NCBI RefSeq assembly: GCF_001044395.1
Contig: NZ_JANU01000031.1
Span: 124,001 to 188,000 of the forward strand
Direction: 5' to 3'
DNA length: 64,000 nucleotides
Source of the DNA: Caenimonas sp. SL110
GTDB taxonomy: Bacteria; Pseudomonadota; Gammaproteobacteria; Burkholderiales; Burkholderiaceae_C
Positions 38,096-48,020 of this stretch are shown one piece after another. Under the pieces are notes generated by a model, which worked only from the letters and a program-made list of their open reading frames with translations, did not search any database and was not told where the DNA came from. How positions within the stretch are numbered: the stretch's first letter is position 1; every line of letters starts with the position of its first letter. The position numbers were made by a program, and so were the translations under genes.

Positions 38096-39357
38096 CAGAT
38101 GTCGAACAAAAGGCGCGCCGGGTCTTCCAGCGCTTCCTTCATCGCAACCAGACCGAGCACAGCTTCGCGGCCGTCAATGATGCGGTGGTCGTAGCTCATG
38201 GCCAGGTAGTTCATCGGGCGAACCACGACCTGACCGTTTTCGACCACGGCGCGGTCCTTGGTCGCGTGCACGCCCAGGATGGCCGACTGCGGCGGGTTGA
38301 TGATGGGAGTAGACAGCATCGAGCCGAACACACCACCGTTGGAGATCGAGAACGTGCCGCCCGTCATCTCTTCGATGCCCAGCTTGCCGTCGCGCGCCTT
38401 GGCGCCGTATTCGGCGATCTTCTTTTCGATGTCGGCAAAGCTCATCTGGTCGGCGTTGCGCAAGATAGGCACGACCAGGCCGCGTGGGGAGCCGACCGCG
38501 ATGCCGATGTCGAAATAGCCGTGATAGACGATGTCGTTGCCATCGGTGGAAGCGTTGAGCACCGGGTACTTCTTGAGCGCATGAACCGCCGCCTTCACGA
38601 AGAAGCTCATGAAGCCGATCTTCACGCCGTGCTCTTTTTCGAACTTCTCCTGGAAGCGCTTGCGCATTTCCATCACCGGGGCCATGTTCACTTCGTTGAA
38701 CGTGGTCAGGATGGCGTTGGTCGATTGCGACTGCAGCAGGCGCTCGGCCACGCGTGCGCGCAGGCGGCTCATGGGCACGCGCTGCTCGGGGCGCTCGCCC
38801 AGGTCGGGCGCGGCCACGGGGGAAGAGACCTGCGGCAAGGAAGCCTTTGGCGCGACAGGTGCAGCAGGTGCGGCAACCGGAGCCGCAACCTTGGGCGCAG
38901 CGCCACCGGCGACAGCGCCCAGCACATCACCCTTGGTCACGCGGCCGTCCTTGCCTGTGCCGGGCACGGAGCCGGCCGCAAGATTGTTGTCAGCCATGAT
39001 CTTGGCGGCTGCTGGCATTGCAACGCCAGCCATGCTGCCGGCGGACGCTGCCGCCAGTGCGGCTGGCGCGGCGGCTGCAGCCGGTGCGCTTGCGGGAGCG
39101 GCTGCAGCGCCCTTGCCTTCGGTATCGATCCTTGCAATGACCTGTTCAGCCGCGACGGTCGCGCCGTCGCCCTGCAGGATTTCGCCCAACATACCTGCGG
39201 CCGGCGCGGGTACTTCCAGCACGACCTTGTCGGTTTCGATCTCGATCAGGATCTCATCGATCGCGACCATGTCGCCAGCCTTCTTCTTCCACTGCACCAG
39301 GGTCGCTTCGGCAACTGATTCAGACAGTTGCGGGACCTTCACTTCAACGATAGCCAT
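38095..39357 (-). CDS. odhB: Dihydrolipoyllysine-residue succinyltransferase (E2) of 2-oxoglutarate dehydrogenase
   Basis: 420-residue E2: a single lipoyl domain with the modified lysine in ETDKVVLEV, an Ala/Pro-rich linker, a peripheral subunit-binding domain ([29 protein letters not shown]) and the C-terminal acyltransferase with the [11 protein letters not shown] catalytic motif. It follows odhA by 72 bases and is the second gene of the odhA-odhB-lpdA operon. Confidence 0.97.
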   Translation of the reverse strand: MAIVEVKVPQLSESVAEATLVQWKKKAGDMVAIDEILIEIETDKVVLEVPAPAAGMLGEILQGDGATVAAEQVIARIDTEGKGAAAAPASAPAAAAAPAALAAASAGSMAGVAMPAAAKIMADNNLAAGSVPGTGKDGRVTKGDVLGAVAGGAAPKVAAPVAAPAAPVAPKASLPQVSSPVAAPDLGERPEQRVPMSRLRARVAERLLQSQSTNAILTTFNEVNMAPVMEMRKRFQEKFEKEHGVKIGFMSFFVKAAVHALKKYPVLNASTDGNDIVYHGYFDIGIAVGSPRGLVVPILRNADQMSFADIEKKIAEYGAKARDGKLGIEEMTGGTFSISNGGVFGSMLSTPIINPPQSAILGVHATKDRAVVENGQVVVRPMNYLAMSYDHRIIDGREAVLGLVAMKEALEDPARLLFDI

Positions 39358-39429
39358 TTTGTTTTTCCAGTCTCAATATCTTTGGGGCCGCAAGTGCGCC
39401 GCAAGACAGCGGCGCCTTGTTTTGCGGCA

Positions 39430-42300
39430 TCACTTCGTCAGGATGAAGCCCTTGAGCTTGCCGAATGCGCCTTCGACCAGCGCTTTTTGCTGCTCCTGGT
39501 GCAAGTGGGCGTAGCCCACTGCCGGGGACGCCGACGAAGGCCGTCCGGCGTATGCGAGCTTCTGGCCGTCCAGAAGGTTTTCGTGGATGTAATGCTGCAC
39601 GAAGAACCATGCGCCCTGGTTTTGCGGCTCGTCCTGGCACCACACGACTTCAGTGGCGTTCGGGTACTTTTTCAGTTCCGCAGCAAAAGCCTTGTGCGGG
39701 AACGGATAGAGCTGCTCGACCCGCAGGATGACGGCGTCATCGCTGCCGCGCTCTTCGCGCTTCTTGGCGAGGTCGTAGTACACCTTGCCCGAGCAGACAA
39801 CGATGCGCTTGACCTTGTCGGCCTTCAATTCCTTGTTCTCGGGAATGATGGTCTGGAAGGTGCCCTTGGTGAATTCCACCAGCGGCGAGGTCGCGTCCTT
39901 GTTTCGCAGCAGCGACTTGGGCGTCATGATGATCAGCGGCTTGCGCAGGCTGCGGACCATCTGGCGGCGCAGCACGTGGAAGATCTGGCTGGCCGTCGTG
40001 GGCTGCACCACCTGCATATTGGTGTCGGCCGACAGCTGCATGAAGCGCTCCAGGCGCGCCGAGCTGTGCTCCGGGCCCTGGCCTTCGTAGCCGTGCGGCA
40101 GCATCAGCGTGATGCCGTTGACGCGGCCCCACTTCACTTCGCCGGACGCGATGAACTGGTCAATCACGACCTGTGCGCCGTTGACGAAATCGCCGAACTG
40201 CGCTTCCCAGATCACGAGCGTGTTCGGATCGTTCGATGCATAGCCGTACTCGAAGCCGAGCACGGCCTCTTCGGACAGGATCGAGTCGATGACCACGAAC
40301 GGCGCCTGGTTGTCGGCCACGTTGCAAAGCGGTGTGTACGTGCCGATGTCCCACTTCTCGCGGTTCTGGTCGTGCAGCACGGCGTGACGGTGCGTGAACG
40401 TGCCACGGCCGCAATCCTCGCCCGACAGGCGCACCGGGTAGCCGCTGGCGACCAGCGACGCGTAAGCCATGTGCTCGCCCATGCCCCAATCGACATTGAC
40501 ATCGCCACGACCCATGGCGGCGCGATCGTCCAGCACCTTCTTGACCAGCGGATGCGGGGTGAAGTCAGCCGGCAGCGTGGTGACCTTCTCAGCCAGACGC
40601 TTCCACTCGGCCATCGGAATCGCGGTGTCGGCCGCGTCAGTCCACTTCTTGCCCAGGAACGGCTGCCAGTCGACGGCGTACTTGCTCTTGAAGTTGGTGA
40701 GCACCGGATCGACCGTGTGCTTGCCCTGGTCCATGGCCGCGCGGTAGGCCTTGACCATGTCGTCGCCCAGCGTATCGCCCAGCGCCTGCGCAGCCAGCTT
40801 GTCTGCGTACAGCTTGCGCGTGCCGGGGTGCTGGCCGATCTTCTTGTACATGAGCGGCTGCGTGAGGGACGGTGTGTCCTGCTCGTTGTGGCCCAGCTTG
40901 CGGAAGCACACGATGTCCAGCACGACGTCCTTGCTGAACTCCATGCGGTAGTCCAGTGCCAGTTGCGTCGCGAGCACCACGGCTTCGGGATCGTCACCGT
41001 TGACGTGCAGAACCGGCGCTTCGATCATCTTGACGACGTCGGTGCAGTACAGCGTCGAGCGGCTGTCACGCGGGTCTGAAGTGGTGAAGCCGATCTGGTT
41101 GTTGATGACCACGTGCACCGTGCCACCCGTGAAATAGCCACGGGTTTCGGCCAGCGCCAGCGTTTCCATCACAACGCCCTGCCCTGCAAAGGCCGCGTCG
41201 CCGTGCACCAGCACCGGCAGCACCTGTTGGCCCTTGGGGTCGGCGCGGCGGTCCATGCGCGCGCGCACCGAACCTTCGACAACCGGGTTCACGATTTCGA
41301 GGTGCGAAGGGTTGAACGCCAGGCTCAGGTGCACCGGGCCGCCGGGCGTGCTGACATCGGAGCTGAAGCCCTGGTGATACTTCACGTCGCCGGACGGCAG
41401 GTCTTCCTTGGCCGTGTGGTCGAACTCGGCAAACAGGTCGGCGGGCATCTTGCCCATGACGTTCACCAGCACGTTCAGGCGGCCGCGGTGGGCCATGCCG
41501 ATCACGATTTCCTGGACGCCGCGGGCACCGCCGCTTTGCACGATTTCATCGAGCGATGCGATGAAGCTCTCGCCGCCTTCGAGCGAGAAACGCTTCTGGC
41601 CGACGTACTTGGTGTGCAGGAAGCGCTCCAGGCCTTCAGCAGCCGTGACGCGATCGAGGATGTGCTTTTTCTTGTCGGCCGAAAAATTCGGCTTGCTGCG
41701 AATCGACTCCAGCTTCTGCTGCCACCAGCGCTTGCGCACCTGGTCGGTGATGTACATGTACTCGGCGCCGATGGGGCCGCAGTAGGTTTCGCGCAGGCCG
41801 TTGATCAGCTCGCGAAGCGTCATCGACTCCTTGCCGAAGAACGTGTTGCTCGTATTGAACACGGTCTCCTGGTCGGCGTCGGTGAAGCCGTAGAACGACG
41901 GTTCGAGCTCGGGAATCTTTTCGCGCTCGGCGCGCTTGAGCGGATCGAGGTCGGCCCAGCGTGCGCCGACATTGCGGTACGCCGCGATCAGCTGCTGGAC
42001 CGCCGTGCGCTTGCGTCCCATCTCCGAATCGGCGCCGGTAGCGACGACCACCTTGGTGCCGCCCTGCTTGGCGCGTTCAGCGAAAGCGTTGATGACCGGA
42101 AGGTGCGGGACATCTTTAGCCTCGGACCCATCGACGGCCGGCACGTGCTGGAGCGCGTCGAAATATTCGCGCCAGGTATCGGGAACGCTGGTGGGGTTGG
42201 CGAGGTAGTTTTCGTACATCTCTTCGACGTACGGGGCGTTGCCGCCGAAAAGGTAAGAATTACCCTTGTAGGCCGTGTAGACGGTGCCTGGATCGCTCAT
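39430..42300 (-). CDS. odhA: 2-oxoglutarate dehydrogenase E1 component
   Basis: 956-residue thiamine-diphosphate decarboxylase of the TCA cycle, forming succinyl-CoA with odhB and lpdA. The N-terminus has the family E2-binding start (YLFGGNAPYVEEMYENY) and ThDP-binding GDAAFAGQG region, and HNEQDTPS, SGEDCGRGTFTHRHA further on. Full family length. First gene of its operon; the promoter should lie in the 203-base gap above it. Confidence 0.97.
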   Translation of the reverse strand: MSDPGTVYTAYKGNSYLFGGNAPYVEEMYENYLANPTSVPDTWREYFDALQHVPAVDGSEAKDVPHLPVINAFAERAKQGGTKVVVATGADSEMGRKRTAVQQLIAAYRNVGARWADLDPLKRAEREKIPELEPSFYGFTDADQETVFNTSNTFFGKESMTLRELINGLRETYCGPIGAEYMYITDQVRKRWWQQKLESIRSKPNFSADKKKHILDRVTAAEGLERFLHTKYVGQKRFSLEGGESFIASLDEIVQSGGARGVQEIVIGMAHRGRLNVLVNVMGKMPADLFAEFDHTAKEDLPSGDVKYHQGFSSDVSTPGGPVHLSLAFNPSHLEIVNPVVEGSVRARMDRRADPKGQQVLPVLVHGDAAFAGQGVVMETLALAETRGYFTGGTVHVVINNQIGFTTSDPRDSRSTLYCTDVVKMIEAPVLHVNGDDPEAVVLATQLALDYRMEFSKDVVLDIVCFRKLGHNEQDTPSLTQPLMYKKIGQHPGTRKLYADKLAAQALGDTLGDDMVKAYRAAMDQGKHTVDPVLTNFKSKYAVDWQPFLGKKWTDAADTAIPMAEWKRLAEKVTTLPADFTPHPLVKKVLDDRAAMGRGDVNVDWGMGEHMAYASLVASGYPVRLSGEDCGRGTFTHRHAVLHDQNREKWDIGTYTPLCNVADNQAPFVVIDSILSEEAVLGFEYGYASNDPNTLVIWEAQFGDFVNGAQVVIDQFIASGEVKWGRVNGITLMLPHGYEGQGPEHSSARLERFMQLSADTNMQVVQPTTASQIFHVLRRQMVRSLRKPLIIMTPKSLLRNKDATSPLVEFTKGTFQTIIPENKELKADKVKRIVVCSGKVYYDLAKKREERGSDDAVILRVEQLYPFPHKAFAAELKKYPNATEVVWCQDEPQNQGAWFFVQHYIHENLLDGQKLAYAGRPSSASPAVGYAHLHQEQQKALVEGAFGKLKGFILTK

Positions 42301-42503
42301 GCTGCGCTGACTTTCCGCCCCCCTTCAGGAGGCATTGGCTGGTTGGTGGAACCTTCCGCGACACGGCTGGACCGGATGGCGGATGCGACTGTGGCTGGAA
42401 GGGCCTCGTGTTGCGACAGGAATTGTGCCACCTTTTGCGGGTGGCGTTTGCTTAGGTTTTAGTTCTTTAGTTACCGGACGGGGTCGGGCCCGCCATGACA
42501 CCG

Positions 42504-44399
42504 TCAGGCCGACATCAAATCCTTGAGCTGCTGCAACGCTGACGGATCTTCAATCGTCGTCAGGTCTCCAGGGTCGCGGCCTTCAGCCACCGCCTGGATC
42601 GCGCGGCGCAGCAGTTTCCCGCTGCGCGTCTTGGGCAGCACATTCACAAAATGCACCCGCGCCGGCCGCGCCACGGCGCCCAACTGTTCGTCGACAACCT
42701 TCATGATGTCGCCTTCGAGCTTCAGCCTCGCAGCGGTATTGACCAGCTCCGAGCTGTCGCGCGCAACCACGAACGCCATCGCGACCTGCCCCTTGAGCGG
42801 ATCGGCCACGCCAACCACAGCGACTTCGGCCACGTTCGAATGACTGGAAATGCTCTCTTCGATTTCGCGCGTGCCCAGCCGATGCCCCGCCACATTGATC
42901 ACGTCGTCGGTGCGGCCAAGAATGTAGAAGTACCCATCGGCATCGCGGATACCCCAGTCAAACGTGCTGTAGACCATCTTGCCCGGCACCGTCTTCCAAT
43001 AGGTGTTGACGTACCTCGCGTCATCGCCCCAGATCGTTTGCATGAAGCCGGGTGGCGTGGGCCCTTCGATGACCACAACGCCCTTTTCGCCCGCGCCGGT
43101 CAGTTCCTCGCCGGTACTCTCATGCACGATCTTCACGTCGTAGCCGTACATGGGCACGCCGGGGCTGCCGAACTTGCTCGACTTCTTCTCGACGCCGTTG
43201 GCAATGGTGAGGATGGGCCAGCCGCTTTCGGTCTGCCAGTAGTTGTCGATGATGGGCACACCCAGGCTGTCGCTGATCCAGCGGCCGGTGGGCTCGTCGA
43301 GCGGCTCGCCGGCCAGGAACAGCGCCTTCAGGCTTGAAAGGTCGTACTGTTTCAGGAACGCCGGGTCCTGCTTCTTGAGCACGCGCACCGCCGTCGGCGC
43401 GCTGAACATGGCCGTGACCTTGTATTTTTCGACCAGGCTCCACCAGATGCCGGCATCGGGGCGGATCGGCAGGCCCTCGTACATGATGGTCGCCATGCCG
43501 GCGATGAGTGGCCCATAGACGATGTAGCTGTGACCCACCACCCAGCCGATGTCGCTGGTGGAGAAGTAGGTCTCGCCCGGCTCGCCCATGAAGATGTGCT
43601 TCATGCTCGCAGCAAGAGCCACGGCATAGCCGCCCACGTCGCGCTGCACGCCCTTGGGTCTGCCGGTCGTTCCGCTGGTGTAGATGGTGTAGCTGATGTC
43701 GGTCGATTCCATCCACTCGCACTCGACATGCTCATGGGCGTGACGCTCCATCAGCTCGCTCCAGCCGTGGTCGCGGCCCGCCACCATCTCCATCGGCGCA
43801 AGGCCCCGATCCACCATCAACACCGATTCCGGCTTGTGGCTGGACAGCCGGATCGCTTCATCGAGCAAGGGCTTGTACGCCAGCACCTTGCCGCCGCGCG
43901 AACCGGCGTCGGCACTGATGATCACCTTGGGCGCGAAGTCTTCGATACGCGAGGCCAGCGACACCGAAGCAAAACCGCCGAACACCACCGAATGGATCGC
44001 GCCGATGCGCGCGCAGGCCAGCATGGCAAAAGCCGCTTCAGCGATCATCGGCATGTAGATCAACACGCGATCGCCGCGCTTGACGCCCATGCCCTTGAGC
44101 GCAGCGGCTGTGCGCTGCACTTCGCGGTGCAGTTCCAGGAATGTGTAGGTCTTCTCGGTGTTCGTCTCGGTCGAAACGTAGATCAGCGCCGGCTGGTTGG
44201 GCCGGTTGATCAGGTGCCGGTCCACCGCGTTGTGACACAGGTTGGTTTGCCCGCCGACGAACCAGCGCGCAAACGGCGGGTTGCTGTTGTCGCAGATCTG
44301 CACAGGCGGCTTGTGCCAGGCGATCAGGCGGGCCTGCTCGGCCCAGAACTCCTCACGGTCCTGCAACGAGCGGCTATGGAACTGCGCGAATCCGGTCAT
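42504..44399 (-). CDS. prpE: Propionyl-CoA synthetase
   Basis: 631-residue AMP-forming acyl-CoA ligase. P-loop YTSGTTGRPKGVQRD, the adenylate-forming core, and the C-terminal catalytic lysine in PKTRSGKLLRR. The early WFVGGQTNLCHNAVDRHL segment is characteristic of PrpE rather than of acetyl-CoA synthetase. It activates propionate for the methylcitrate pathway; prpBC genes are not in the window. Start ATG 44399 is chosen over the open frame to 44462. Confidence 0.9.
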   Translation of the reverse strand: MTGFAQFHSRSLQDREEFWAEQARLIAWHKPPVQICDNSNPPFARWFVGGQTNLCHNAVDRHLINRPNQPALIYVSTETNTEKTYTFLELHREVQRTAAALKGMGVKRGDRVLIYMPMIAEAAFAMLACARIGAIHSVVFGGFASVSLASRIEDFAPKVIISADAGSRGGKVLAYKPLLDEAIRLSSHKPESVLMVDRGLAPMEMVAGRDHGWSELMERHAHEHVECEWMESTDISYTIYTSGTTGRPKGVQRDVGGYAVALAASMKHIFMGEPGETYFSTSDIGWVVGHSYIVYGPLIAGMATIMYEGLPIRPDAGIWWSLVEKYKVTAMFSAPTAVRVLKKQDPAFLKQYDLSSLKALFLAGEPLDEPTGRWISDSLGVPIIDNYWQTESGWPILTIANGVEKKSSKFGSPGVPMYGYDVKIVHESTGEELTGAGEKGVVVIEGPTPPGFMQTIWGDDARYVNTYWKTVPGKMVYSTFDWGIRDADGYFYILGRTDDVINVAGHRLGTREIEESISSHSNVAEVAVVGVADPLKGQVAMAFVVARDSSELVNTAARLKLEGDIMKVVDEQLGAVARPARVHFVNVLPKTRSGKLLRRAIQAVAEGRDPGDLTTIEDPSALQQLKDLMSA

Positions 44400-44471
44400 G
44401 GTGTCTCCTTGAACTCGCCCGATTGTGTCCACGCGCCTTGCCCACAGCTGACAGCGGCGCATGCAAAAGCG

Positions 44472-45077
44472 CTACTTCACGAGATCGAGCACCTCGCGAA
44501 ATGCGGGATGGTCGCAACTGCGCAGCCATTCGAAAGCGACCATCTCTGTCGTCACCAATTCTGCGCCCGCCCCTGCCAGACGGTCGAACGCCGCATCGCG
44601 ATTGCGCTCGCTGCGCGAACTGCAGGCATCGGTGACGACCCACACTTCGAACTCGTCTTCCAGCAGGTCGAGCGAGGTTTGCAGCAGGCAGACATGGGCT
44701 TCGCAGCCGGCGATCACGATGGTGTTGCGCGGCTCGGGACCCGACTGCTGGGGCTTTTGCAAGTGCTTGGGCAGGCTGCGCGCATTGCCGCCCTGCGGGC
44801 GAGCAGGCGGGCGCAACAACTCGGCAAAGCCATCGGCTACCGCGCTGAAACTCGTCTTGGCGAAGGTCCTTTGACACAGCGCCTTGAGTTCGGGCGGGTT
44901 CGGGCCCAGGCGATCCGGGTTTTCTTCGGTGCCCCAGACAGGGACCTCCAGAAGCTGCGCCACACGCGCGAGCCGCATGGCGTTGCGTATCACCTGTTCG
45001 CCCTCATGGATGGAGGGCATGAGGCGGGACTGGTAATCCACCAGCACGAGTTGGGAGTCATCAAGGTCTAGGAGCAT
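44472..45077 (-). CDS. Isochorismatase-family cysteine hydrolase
   Basis: 201-residue protein with the fold's three signatures: Asp in LVLVDYQSRLM, Lys in FAKTSFSA, and Cys in GCEAHVCLLQT. Family members hydrolyse amides, nicotinamide or isochorismate; no N-terminal signal peptide is present. Start ATG 45077 has a purine-rich TCTAGGAG just before it. It diverges from the HpaB-like flavoprotein, whose start lies 87 bases away, and prpE lies downstream. The substrate is unknown. Confidence 0.85.
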   Translation of the reverse strand: MLLDLDDSQLVLVDYQSRLMPSIHEGEQVIRNAMRLARVAQLLEVPVWGTEENPDRLGPNPPELKALCQRTFAKTSFSAVADGFAELLRPPARPQGGNARSLPKHLQKPQQSGPEPRNTIVIAGCEAHVCLLQTSLDLLEDEFEVWVVTDACSSRSERNRDAAFDRLAGAGAELVTTEMVAFEWLRSCDHPAFREVLDLVK

Positions 45078-45164
45078 GGACTCGATTATTCCAGCGTGAT
45101 TCAATCGCCGCTGCGGGTACAAACATCTACGGACAAATCCAGAAAAATCCACGGAGACAAAGCA

Positions 45165-46766
45165 GTGAACGCTCCAACACCCACGGCCCTCATGATGTCT
45201 GGCGACGACTATCGCGAGTCGCTTCGCCGCTATAAGCCGAACGTGTTCGTCGACGGACGAAAGATTGAAAGCATCGCCGATGAACGCATGCTCCAGCCGG
45301 GCATCAATGCGATTGCGCTGACCTACGACTACGCCCTCAAGCCCGAATACGCGCCGATCATGACGGCGGTTCAACACACGAGCGGCAAGCGCGTCAATCG
45401 CCTGAGCCACATCGACATGAGCGCCGGCGACCTGCTCAACAAGCTCGAAGCGGTGCGGCTTGTCTGCCAGGAGACCGGCTGCGCGCAGCGCTATCTCACC
45501 CACGATGCACTCAACGCGCTGGCCCAGGTCACCGCGCGCATCGACGACGCAAGGGGTGGCAAGGAACACACCGGCCGCTTTCTTGAATACCTGCATCGCG
45601 TGCAGGACCAGGACCTGACGATTGGCGTTGCCATGACCGACGCCAAGGGCGACCGGAGCCTGCGCCCCCACATGCAGGCCAACGCGGACAGCTACCTGCA
45701 TGTGGTCGAGCGCAATGCCAAAGGCATCGTGATCTCGGGCACCAAGGCCATCGTCACCGGCGCGCCGTATGTCCACGAATTGCTCGTGATGCCCTGCCGC
45801 AACATGGGCAAGGAAGATGCCGACTTTGCCGTTTGCTGCTCAGTGCCTGTCGATGCGCCTGGGCTGACGATCGTCGCGCGGCCTGCGGGACGACCCGGTG
45901 AAAAGGTGGAGCACGGCGAGGCGCTCTTTTCGCGCAAGTACGGCCAGAGCACCGGCGTGTGCATCTTCGAGAACGTCTTCGTGCCTTGGGAAAACGTCTT
46001 CTACGCCGGCGAATGGGAGCACTCCGGTCATCTGACTTACAGCTACGCGACACATCACCGCCAGACCTGCATTGGAGCGCGTGCGGGGTTCGGTGATTTG
46101 CTGATCGGCGCCGGCGCCCTGATGTGCGAAGCCAACGGATTCGATCCGGGCGCCGAGTCGCATCTGCGCGAACAGATGGTCGAGCTCATCAAGATCACCG
46201 AAGGTTTCTATGCCTGCGGCGTCGCGGCCAGCGTGTATGGCAAGGCCGACGAATGGAGCGGCACGTTCATGCCTGACCCCGTGTTCTCCAACGTGGGCAA
46301 GCTGCTGCTGGCAACACAGATCTACGACATGCACCGCATCGCCCACTACGTGAGCGGCGGGCTGATCGTGACGCTGCCCGGCCCCGATGAAGACCACAAC
46401 CCTGAAACCGGCGCAAAGCTGTCGGATGTGCTGCGCGCCAATCCGGCCGTGCCTTACGAAAAGCGCATTGAAACCGCCCGCTTCATCGAAGACCTGACAG
46501 CCGGCTACCAGGGCGGCTGGTACAGCGTGATCAGCCTGCACGGCGGCGGCTCGCCCGCGGCGATGAAACAGGAGATCTGGCGCAACTACCCGGTCGGCTC
46601 CAAGGTCGAACTGGTCGAACGCCTGCTCGACCGGGGTGTCGCCCACGATCCCAACCGCGCGATCACCCGCAACCGCCAACCGGGCAAGTGCTGCGACATG
46701 GGTTGCAGCGCGCCGGGCCAACCGGTGATGGTGGACTTGCCTGCGAAGGCTTCGCCCAAGGGCTAG
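45165..46766 (+). CDS. 4-hydroxyphenylacetate 3-hydroxylase / 4-hydroxybutyryl-CoA dehydratase family flavoprotein
   Basis: 533-residue acyl-CoA-dehydrogenase-fold flavoprotein. It aligns over its length with 4-hydroxybutyryl-CoA dehydratase (AbfD), including TYDYAL, MTDAKGDRSL, THHRQT and LHGGGSPAAMKQE. AbfD binds [4Fe-4S] with three Cys and one His; here the first Cys is kept (C106) and the His (H298) is kept, but the other two ligands are Tyr110 and Ala305. That argues for a hydroxylase or another iron-sulfur-free function. A Cys-rich tail (KCCDMGCSAPG) follows near the C-terminus. Start GTG 45165 has GGAG upstream. Its stop shares the palindrome CTAG with the convergent GGDEF gene. Confidence 0.83.
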   Translation: MNAPTPTALMMSGDDYRESLRRYKPNVFVDGRKIESIADERMLQPGINAIALTYDYALKPEYAPIMTAVQHTSGKRVNRLSHIDMSAGDLLNKLEAVRLVCQETGCAQRYLTHDALNALAQVTARIDDARGGKEHTGRFLEYLHRVQDQDLTIGVAMTDAKGDRSLRPHMQANADSYLHVVERNAKGIVISGTKAIVTGAPYVHELLVMPCRNMGKEDADFAVCCSVPVDAPGLTIVARPAGRPGEKVEHGEALFSRKYGQSTGVCIFENVFVPWENVFYAGEWEHSGHLTYSYATHHRQTCIGARAGFGDLLIGAGALMCEANGFDPGAESHLREQMVELIKITEGFYACGVAASVYGKADEWSGTFMPDPVFSNVGKLLLATQIYDMHRIAHYVSGGLIVTLPGPDEDHNPETGAKLSDVLRANPAVPYEKRIETARFIEDLTAGYQGGWYSVISLHGGGSPAAMKQEIWRNYPVGSKVELVERLLDRGVAHDPNRAITRNRQPGKCCDMGCSAPGQPVMVDLPAKASPKG

Positions 46767-47911
46767 CTTGCCAGGGAACTCATGGCACCGTCGATAGCCC
46801 TGAGCCCCACCGGCCGAGAGTGCCGCTCGCGCTCACGTTGCAGCCAGGTCTGTCGCCGCAGCTCTTGCGCGCCTGCGTCCACCAGCGTGCGTTGCACCTC
46901 GCGGTACAACTCATGCATCGACTCGATGTCCGGTCCCGAGCAGTCCAGCGCGAAGCTGGGCACCACCACGACTTCGTCATCGCCGGTGTCCAGCTCGATG
47001 CGGCTCGGATGGCCCAGCACCTTTGCGATGGCGGCAAGCGCCTTATCGCGGTTCATGCCGGGAAGCACGACGGTGAACTCGGTCGAACCGGTGCGGGCTG
47101 CCAGGCCACGGTCGGATGCCAGCGCCACAAACTTCTGCACGGCGCGCGCCATCATCCGGCGGGCAATGTCCGGGCTGTACAGGCTGCGCACCTCGACCAG
47201 GTCGCGGCAGTCGAACACCACGACGGCAAGCGGCTTGCCCGCCACGTTGCACTCATCGAGCATCTGGCTGCCATAGGCGAGCAGGCCCGACTTGTTGTAG
47301 AGCGACGTGACCGGATCAATGCGTCCGGCTTCAAGCAAATCATCGGGCCGGCGGAACTCCGCACCGAACCGCATGCCCAGCAGCAACGGGAAGATGCACA
47401 GGAACCCGATCTGCGCAAGGAACCCAGCCTCCATCAATCCAGAGCCCGCCAGCACGGCCGCCGCTGAGAGTTCGGCGATCGCCAGCAACACCAGTGCCCC
47501 AGCCCATACCGGCCGAAGCAGGAATGCATAGAGCAGGCACGGGACCCCGAGCCACATGAAGAAAGCGCCGCCGGGTCCGCCCACATGAGCCACGATCTGT
47601 GTATGCAGCACCCAGGCACCAGCCAGCAGCGCGGCGCCACGCAGAGCCATCACCCCATGCGAACGCGCCGGGTGGACCTCGGCCCACCACCCGATCAAGC
47701 CCGCATACAGCACCGAAAACCACAGGACGGGGACATCCGGGTACACGAACGTGGCCAGCCAGGCTGAATAGACCGCGATCGACCAGGCAATCCAGCGCTC
47801 CATTTGCCGCAACGAGTGAGAAACCCAGCCGCGCGGCATCGCTGCGGGCCCCGTTTCCCGGCGACCTGCCTGGCCTGCATGCTGCGGTGTTGTCACGAAT
47901 TCGCTGTTCAT
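46763..47911 (-). CDS. Membrane protein with GGDEF-like domain (degenerate active site)
   Basis: 382-residue protein with about five or six transmembrane helices (about 40-180) and a C-terminal GGDEF-type domain starting near residue 198 (DPVTSLYNKSGLL). The active-site motif is GSTEF (275-279) instead of GGDEF, so diguanylate cyclase activity is doubtful; it might bind GTP or act as a receptor or scaffold. Start ATG 47911 has a GCGAGAAG site. Next to a cluster of two-component genes. Confidence 0.83.
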   Translation of the reverse strand: MNSEFVTTPQHAGQAGRRETGPAAMPRGWVSHSLRQMERWIAWSIAVYSAWLATFVYPDVPVLWFSVLYAGLIGWWAEVHPARSHGVMALRGAALLAGAWVLHTQIVAHVGGPGGAFFMWLGVPCLLYAFLLRPVWAGALVLLAIAELSAAAVLAGSGLMEAGFLAQIGFLCIFPLLLGMRFGAEFRRPDDLLEAGRIDPVTSLYNKSGLLAYGSQMLDECNVAGKPLAVVVFDCRDLVEVRSLYSPDIARRMMARAVQKFVALASDRGLAARTGSTEFTVVLPGMNRDKALAAIAKVLGHPSRIELDTGDDEVVVVPSFALDCSGPDIESMHELYREVQRTLVDAGAQELRRQTWLQRERERHSRPVGLRAIDGAMSSLAS

Positions 47912-48020
47912 CTTCTCGCCCCTGTCGCCCGCGGATGGGGCGTGCAAGGATGAGACCACGCGATGCGCAGCGCGACTTAGGGCAAACGCCGCAGTGGCGC
48001 TAGGAAAATTGCCTAGACAC

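Noticed and set aside
39328-41079. 583-codon plus-strand open frame
   Set aside because: Antisense shadow of odhA.
43530-45071. 513-codon plus-strand open frame
   Set aside because: Antisense to prpE and the isochorismatase-like gene.
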